A stretch of 51,042 nucleotides of DNA from assembly GCF_006539545.1 (NCBI RefSeq), contig NZ_BJNF01000031.1:1-51042 (forward strand), in the 5' to 3' direction. A model generated the notes under the pieces. The model was not told the origin of the DNA. It did not search any database and saw only the letters and a list, made by a program, of their open reading frames with translations. Of the stretch, positions 47,294 through 51,042 are shown piece after piece. The position numbers were made by a program, and so were the translations under genes. Source of the DNA: Nitrobacter winogradskyi. Its GTDB lineage: Bacteria; Pseudomonadota; Alphaproteobacteria; Rhizobiales; Xanthobacteraceae. How positions within the stretch are numbered: the stretch's first letter is position 1; each line of letters starts with the position of its first letter.

Positions 47294-48979
47294 CTACGCC
47301 GCCGCAAGCAGATCGCTGAGCAGCGGTTCGCGATATGCTGGCGGAGCGTTTCCTGGCTCGCCAAAGCCCGGCTCACGGTCCGAGGAATCGTAAGACGCCG
47401 ACTCGTCAAACCTCGGCTCGACGCGCTCCGGTTCACAGGACGAAACGATGTAAGGCCAATCTTCGCAAGGTTCATCTTCGCAAGGCAAGGCCTCGTGAGG
47501 CAAGGCTTGGTAAGATATGGCTTGGTAAGGCAAGCCTTGGTAAGGTTCGGCATCGAGAGACGTCGCATCGTCAAGCTCGGCGTCACGCGGCTCGTATTCG
47601 GCGAACCTGGGTTTGAGCGCCAGCCGGTCGAGAAATCGCGGCCTGGAGGCCTTCACCCCTTCGCCGAAACGGTAAACGACCCCGGCATCCTGATCTGACG
47701 CGTCTTCTTCAAGCGAGCTGATATCCACTTCACCTGAAAGCGCCATGGCTGGCACAGGTTCGTAGACCTCCTCGCAAACTTCGAGATCGCGGAGCGCCTG
47801 CTCGCAAGCCGGCACCTCTTCAATCATCGGCGCGCGGGCCGCCTCTGCTACCAGCTCGTCACAAAAAACACGCGCCTCGTCGCGCGCCGATTCAGTCGCG
47901 AAACGCCGCAACAAAATCAGCAGAGGCTGCGAGATGCCGGCGGACGCCGCTTCACAAACTGTCAGCACGCGTTCGACCATGCGGCGACGCAGCCGCGTCA
48001 CGCCACCGACCGTCGCCACGAAACCAATCTCGTCATGCGCTTCCAGCGCGGCGCAAAATGCTGAAAACGTGGATTCTGGCAGCCCTGCCCGCGTCAGCAA
48101 CGCAGGCAGGCTCGCGCCGCCGCGATCGTGAACAAGCGCGGTGACGCGACCTAAAGGCAGCCCGGACAGATCCACCAGCGCATGGTGGAACAGGTCACGA
48201 TTTCCCGACAGCAGCGCGCGCAACATCAATCCGGCGGTGAGTTGACCGGAGGCGCGCAGATGCGCGACCAGACACGTCATCTCGTCCTCTCGCGCACCCG
48301 CCACGATATCGACGATCGAGCGATCGCGGGCGTCGCTGACCGCGCGGCCGGCGCGCTCGGCGCCGAGCCAGTCTCGCGTGACAACGAACCGCGCCAGCGA
48401 GTCTGAAAGCTTTGCGGCCAGCGCGAGCCGCGTGACCGCGGGCAGACCGTCGAGCGCCAGCATCGCTTCCCGGATCACCGGGACATGACCGTGACGTTCG
48501 ACGATGCGATCCCATGAAGCCCGAGCGAGATCGGCGCCCGGATTCTCGATAAGCTCAAGGGCCGCCGCCGCCGAGCCGACCTCGGCGATGGCTGCGCAGA
48601 CCGGCACCGGCACGCGAACGCGGCGTGCGACGGCGCACTGCACCTCGCAGCTACCGGTCGCAACGATGTCGACGATATCCGCATCGATCAGGAGCGGCGA
48701 ATGTTCGAGAATCGGAATAGCGACCGACGGCTGATCGACCGACAGTGCCCGCACGATGGCCGGTGGCGCGTTTACGCTGCGCGCGAAGACATCCGCCATC
48801 GCTCGACGAACCAGCGGAGACGGGTCATCGAGCAACAATAGCAGCCCGCCCTCGGCGGCAGCGCGATCGTCATCAGACAGATCGGATATGAGCCACGCGC
48901 GAGCTAGCGCTCGCGTTGCTTCGGCCCGCTCGCCTGCGGGAGCAGTCCGTACCCAGCTTAAGAATTGCCGAACGATCAT
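47294..48979 (-). CDS. DUF2336 domain protein with acidic repetitive tail
   Basis: A 561-residue protein. Its first part (about 1-390) is rich in alpha-helical, leucine/alanine-rich stretches (LVRRAMADVFARSVNAPPAI, LRRRMVERVLTVCEAASAGI) and resembles the DUF2336 family of alphaproteobacteria, of unknown function. The second part (about 400-561) is acidic, of low complexity and probably disordered. It includes a translated 15-base tandem array (residues about 477-511: units such as LPYQA, LPHEA, LPCED) and a stretch that matches the family 2 intergenic element in frame (47694-47746). Two CtrA-like motifs lie upstream. The neighbouring receiver and Hpt genes suggest a signalling link. Confidence 0.75.
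   Translation of the reverse strand: MIVRQFLSWVRTAPAGERAEATRALARAWLISDLSDDDRAAAEGGLLLLLDDPSPLVRRAMADVFARSVNAPPAIVRALSVDQPSVAIPILEHSPLLIDADIVDIVATGSCEVQCAVARRVRVPVPVCAAIAEVGSAAAALELIENPGADLARASWDRIVERHGHVPVIREAMLALDGLPAVTRLALAAKLSDSLARFVVTRDWLGAERAGRAVSDARDRSIVDIVAGAREDEMTCLVAHLRASGQLTAGLMLRALLSGNRDLFHHALVDLSGLPLGRVTALVHDRGGASLPALLTRAGLPESTFSAFCAALEAHDEIGFVATVGGVTRLRRRMVERVLTVCEAASAGISQPLLILLRRFATESARDEARVFCDELVAEAARAPMIEEVPACEQALRDLEVCEEVYEPVPAMALSGEVDISSLEEDASDQDAGVVYRFGEGVKASRPRFLDRLALKPRFAEYEPRDAELDDATSLDAEPYQGLPYQAISYQALPHEALPCEDEPCEDWPYIVSSCEPERVEPRFDESASYDSSDREPGFGEPGNAPPAYREPLLSDLLAAA
47446..47550. repeat. Seven-copy 15-base tandem array inside the DUF2336 gene
   Basis: Units of 15 bases start at 47446, 47461, 47476, 47491, 47506, 47521 and 47536. 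The best ones read CTTGGTAAGGCAAGC, CTTGGTAAGGTTCGG and CTTCGCAAGGCAAGG. Because the unit is 15 bases the array is translated as a pentapeptide repeat in the acidic tail, so copy-number change keeps the frame. Confidence 0.85.
47694..47746 (-). repeat. Family 2-like sequence embedded in the DUF2336 coding region
   Basis: On the minus strand this reads GGCGCTTTCAGGTGAAGTGG, ATATCAGCTCGCTTGAAG, AAGACGCGTCAGATCAG. It aligns to the element at 44261-44315 over 55 bases with about 70 percent identity and conserved GAAGTGG, TCGC, AAGAA and ACGCGTCA blocks in the same spacing. It is translated in frame as MALSGEVDISSLEEDASDQ. Confidence 0.6.
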
Positions 48980-49044
48980 GGTATTTCCGGCCTACGCACC
49001 GACATCGCGAAACGGTGTCGGTCACAGAAAATAAACCATGACGC

Positions 49045-49093
49045 TTAACAAAGGGTTCACCATAACCGTTTGCCTTCGTTGATACTTCGTTAA
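49045..49093 (-). promoter_or_regulatory. Two CtrA-like motifs upstream of the DUF2336 gene
   Basis: TTAA-N7-TTCA at 49045-49059 and TTGA-N7-TTAA at 49079-49093 each differ by one base from the alphaproteobacterial CtrA site TTAA-N7-TTAA. They lie 66-114 bases upstream of the DUF2336 ATG. A 6-base-arm hairpin (48999-49021) lies between them and the gene. Chance matches are possible in this relatively AT-rich spacer. Confidence 0.4.
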
Positions 49094-49199
49094 TGGGAGG
49101 GGCGACCTTCAGCCTCAATCGCATCGACCGGAGAATCCGTAGCTCATTAGAAATGGAAACCCGAGATCTCGCGAAATACATCATCTGAAACTGTCACGA

Positions 49200-49934
49200 T
49201 CATTTTCTCCGAAAATGTCCTACGTTTAGACAACTTTCCGCGGAGGGGTTGCAACTAAATTGACCATTCAAGTATCCGGTCACATGAGAAATCCACGTGA
49301 GCTTTTTTTCTAATTCTCTCGTTACCGGCTCACCGCTAAAGCCAATCAACGTCAGCGGCCATGTTCCCGGGGAAACGATCTCGATCTCTACATTTCGCAA
49401 TCGTGTGCCGGAGCCAAAAACGCTCTCGAAGTCGCTTGGTGACACCACACGCGCTGTGTTCGGATCGCTTGGATTCGAGAAGCTTACCAATGTCGGAATG
49501 AGATTGCTCTGCACTTCGGCACGCGTCCCGACTGGCAGCTCCGAGACTTCCCGAGGCGTTCCAAAATGTTTGTACTTACCCTTCCAATGTGAAACGAAGG
49601 TCATTCCTGGCAACAGATCAAAATCTACATGTTGCGCCCGCTGCCCTTGCGCCAACAACGCGACAACATTTAACGGCCTACCGTCGGGATTTGAACCGAG
49701 ATCAACAAACACCGCCTCGCCCGTTAAGGTGCTTGCCCCCGTGTTGTTACCGAGCGTGGTCCACGCCGGATAAGTGCGATGCCGCACTTCCAATACGCTT
49801 GAACCCGTTTTCAGTCCTCGCGGGGTGTCGACATTAACAGTGATACGAAATCGGTAGACCGTCGTTGGATAGGCCACCTTATAGGCGATGATCCCAACGA
49901 CGATGAGCGCCAGCAGAATTCCGAGGGTCTTCAT
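49200..49934 (-). CDS. Membrane-anchored protein of unknown function
   Basis: A 244-residue protein I do not recognise. It has one N-terminal membrane segment (about 3-22, ILLALIVVGIIAYKV) and then a soluble part, probably periplasmic, with the segments ITVNVDTPRGLKTGSSVLEV and GEAVFVDLGSNPDGRPLNVV. Two cysteines lie near the C-terminus (228, 235). The frame continues 163 codons upstream across the neighbouring gene, but the ATG at 49934 has GGAG about 9 bases before it. Its base composition is visibly more AT-rich than that of the neighbours, a hint of recent transfer. It is 31 bases from the lytic transglycosylase gene on the same strand. Confidence 0.65.
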   Translation of the reverse strand: MKTLGILLALIVVGIIAYKVAYPTTVYRFRITVNVDTPRGLKTGSSVLEVRHRTYPAWTTLGNNTGASTLTGEAVFVDLGSNPDGRPLNVVALLAQGQRAQHVDFDLLPGMTFVSHWKGKYKHFGTPREVSELPVGTRAEVQSNLIPTLVSFSNPSDPNTARVVSPSDFESVFGSGTRLRNVEIEIVSPGTWPLTLIGFSGEPVTRELEKKLTWISHVTGYLNGQFSCNPSAESCLNVGHFRRK

Positions 49935-49965
49935 GCCTGGATACTCCGCCTCATTAGTTGCGCCC

Positions 49966-50958
49966 CTACCCGCTATAAGCGCCGCTGCGGTCGCTGAATA
50001 GATCGAACGGCGGACGCGGATCGGAAGTGGATGGGTTCTGTGCCGTGGTGGATGGCGCGCCCCACAATTCCTGAACGACCGGAGACACCGGCTGGGCACG
50101 CTCGCCCACCTGAAACAGCGAACGGAACATCGGCTGGCTTGGCGCGCCTGAGGACGATGCGGCGATCGGCACGACGCCGCCGACGTCGGGCAAGCGCGAC
50201 AGATAGGCCGCGCGATCAGACGGCGTCGTGAACTGCGTCCCGGACGCCGCGGCCATGCGAGTCGCCGGCGAATTGGCGGCGACGGCGTAGCGCCGGTCCA
50301 GATCCGCATAGACTTCCGACACGCTGCGCGCACGGCCACTATGATCATAGAAGATCGGACGGTTGGCGGCGGCGGCGTTCGGAAACAGGAGCGCGCCGGA
50401 CGCTTGCGGATTGCTTTCGGCATTCGCGATCAGTTTCGCCGCTCCGCTGACACCCATGAAATGCGCCATGTAGAGTTCGCTATCGGTCGGACGGCGGCCT
50501 ATCAGGCCGGTCAGCTTGAAACTGTTGGACTTCGTCAGCACGCCGGCCATGGCCGACGCGATAGCCGGGTCATCACGCAGTTTGAGAATAGCGGCGCGGG
50601 TCGCCGGATCAGCAACGGAATAGCTACCGGATGGCGATCTGCCGATCGCGTCGGCATAGCCGGTAAAGCCGAGCGCAGGCCCCGCCTCCTTCACCGTGCC
50701 GAGCCAGGTCTGCTCGATGAACTGATAGAGACCCTTGGCGGACGACGTGCCGGCGGCGGCATGAGGATTGAAATTGGATTCCATCTTCGCCGTCGCGAGC
50801 AGGTATTCGAAGCTCGCTCCCGTGGCCTCGGCGGCTCGCCTGATGGCAGTGGTTATCCCGCCGAAAACTCCGCTCAGTCCGGAGGCGGTATTGGCGGAAT
50901 CAACGTTCATCCTGATCTGCGCTCCCGCAAACCCGCCGCCCGCCTTCCGGCGCGACAT
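49966..50958 (-). CDS. Lytic transglycosylase (SLT domain)
   Basis: A 330-residue protein with a lysozyme-like transglycosylase domain: catalytic glutamate E60 in ATAKMESNFNP (57-67) and the substrate-cleft motif SSAKGLYQFIEQTW (72-85). It cleaves peptidoglycan glycan strands, often to make room for flagella or secretion systems. No clear signal peptide is seen, which is odd for a periplasmic enzyme and common for flagellum-linked ones. The remainder after about 200 is serine/alanine/proline-rich. ATG 50958 is chosen; ATG 50910 (MNVDSAN) and a TTG just upstream are alternatives. Confidence 0.85.
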   Translation of the reverse strand: MSRRKAGGGFAGAQIRMNVDSANTASGLSGVFGGITTAIRRAAEATGASFEYLLATAKMESNFNPHAAAGTSSAKGLYQFIEQTWLGTVKEAGPALGFTGYADAIGRSPSGSYSVADPATRAAILKLRDDPAIASAMAGVLTKSNSFKLTGLIGRRPTDSELYMAHFMGVSGAAKLIANAESNPQASGALLFPNAAAANRPIFYDHSGRARSVSEVYADLDRRYAVAANSPATRMAAASGTQFTTPSDRAAYLSRLPDVGGVVPIAASSSGAPSQPMFRSLFQVGERAQPVSPVVQELWGAPSTTAQNPSTSDPRPPFDLFSDRSGAYSG

Positions 50959-51002
50959 CGGCAATTCCGTCGTTTATTCCGACGTCTCCGGACGGCTGCT
51001 CG

Positions 51003-51042
51003 CTAGAGCCCTTTCGCTTCTGATGGAATCAGAAGCGGGCTC
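51003..51042. repeat. Family 2 hairpin module, cut by the window end
   Basis: CTAGAGCCC, then TTTCGCTTCTGATGGAATCA and GAAGCGGGCTC, form a hairpin (arms GAGCCC/GGGCTC, with inner CTTCTGAT/ATCAGAAG). It corresponds to the hairpin at 37141-37174. The conserved second half of the element should follow beyond the window. Confidence 0.65.

Overview
The window reads as a high-GC chromosome segment of an alphaproteobacterium, most likely of the Bradyrhizobium/Nitrobacter/Rhodopseudomonas/Afipia group. This is inferred from protein character (short-LID adenylate kinase, the Omp31-type barrel, the receiver/Hpt/DUF2336 set) and from intergenic palindromic repeats of a style familiar in that group. It could not be confirmed by a search.

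Region 1 (1-19825, all minus strand) is the fused str-S10-spc-alpha gene cluster. In transcription order it runs rpsL-rpsG-fusA-tuf, then rpsJ-rplC-rplD-rplW-rplB-rpsS-rplV-rpsC-rplP-rpmC-rpsQ, then rplN-rplX-rplE-rpsN-rpsH-rplF-rplR-rpsE-rpmD-rplO-secY-adk, then rpsM-rpsK-rpoA-rplQ. It ends in a strong terminator at 223-256. A promoter-like pair lies far upstream of rpsL, and a very good one sits just upstream of rpsM.

Region 2 (19826-25067) is a spacer of about 1.4 kb followed by a small accessory block: a short His-tailed protein, a Crp/Fnr-type regulator, a GNAT (BioF2-like) protein, and a divergent FAD-dependent oxidoreductase.

Region 3 (25068-37988, minus strand) is secE-nusG-rplK-rplA-rplJ-rplL-rpoB-rpoC. 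It has unusually long, structured spacers before rplJ and before rpoB. Next to secE lie tRNA-Trp (plus strand, with its own promoter) and a 27-codon relic of a second EF-Tu gene.

Region 4 (38728-43121, plus strand) is a FecI-FecR-FecA-type cell-surface signalling unit: an ECF sigma factor, an anti-sigma/sensor, and a TonB-dependent receptor with an N-terminal STN domain.

Region 5 (43278-51042) holds an outer-membrane barrel protein, a lipoprotein, NAD kinase, a single-domain response regulator, an Hpt protein, a DUF2336 protein with a repetitive acidic tail, a membrane-anchored unknown, and a lytic transglycosylase.

The most unusual thing in the window is not a gene. At least three families of palindromic interspersed elements, plus a heptanucleotide hairpin, occupy spacers of the essential translation operons. 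They abut or supply stop codons, and in one case an element appears to be translated in frame inside the DUF2336 gene.
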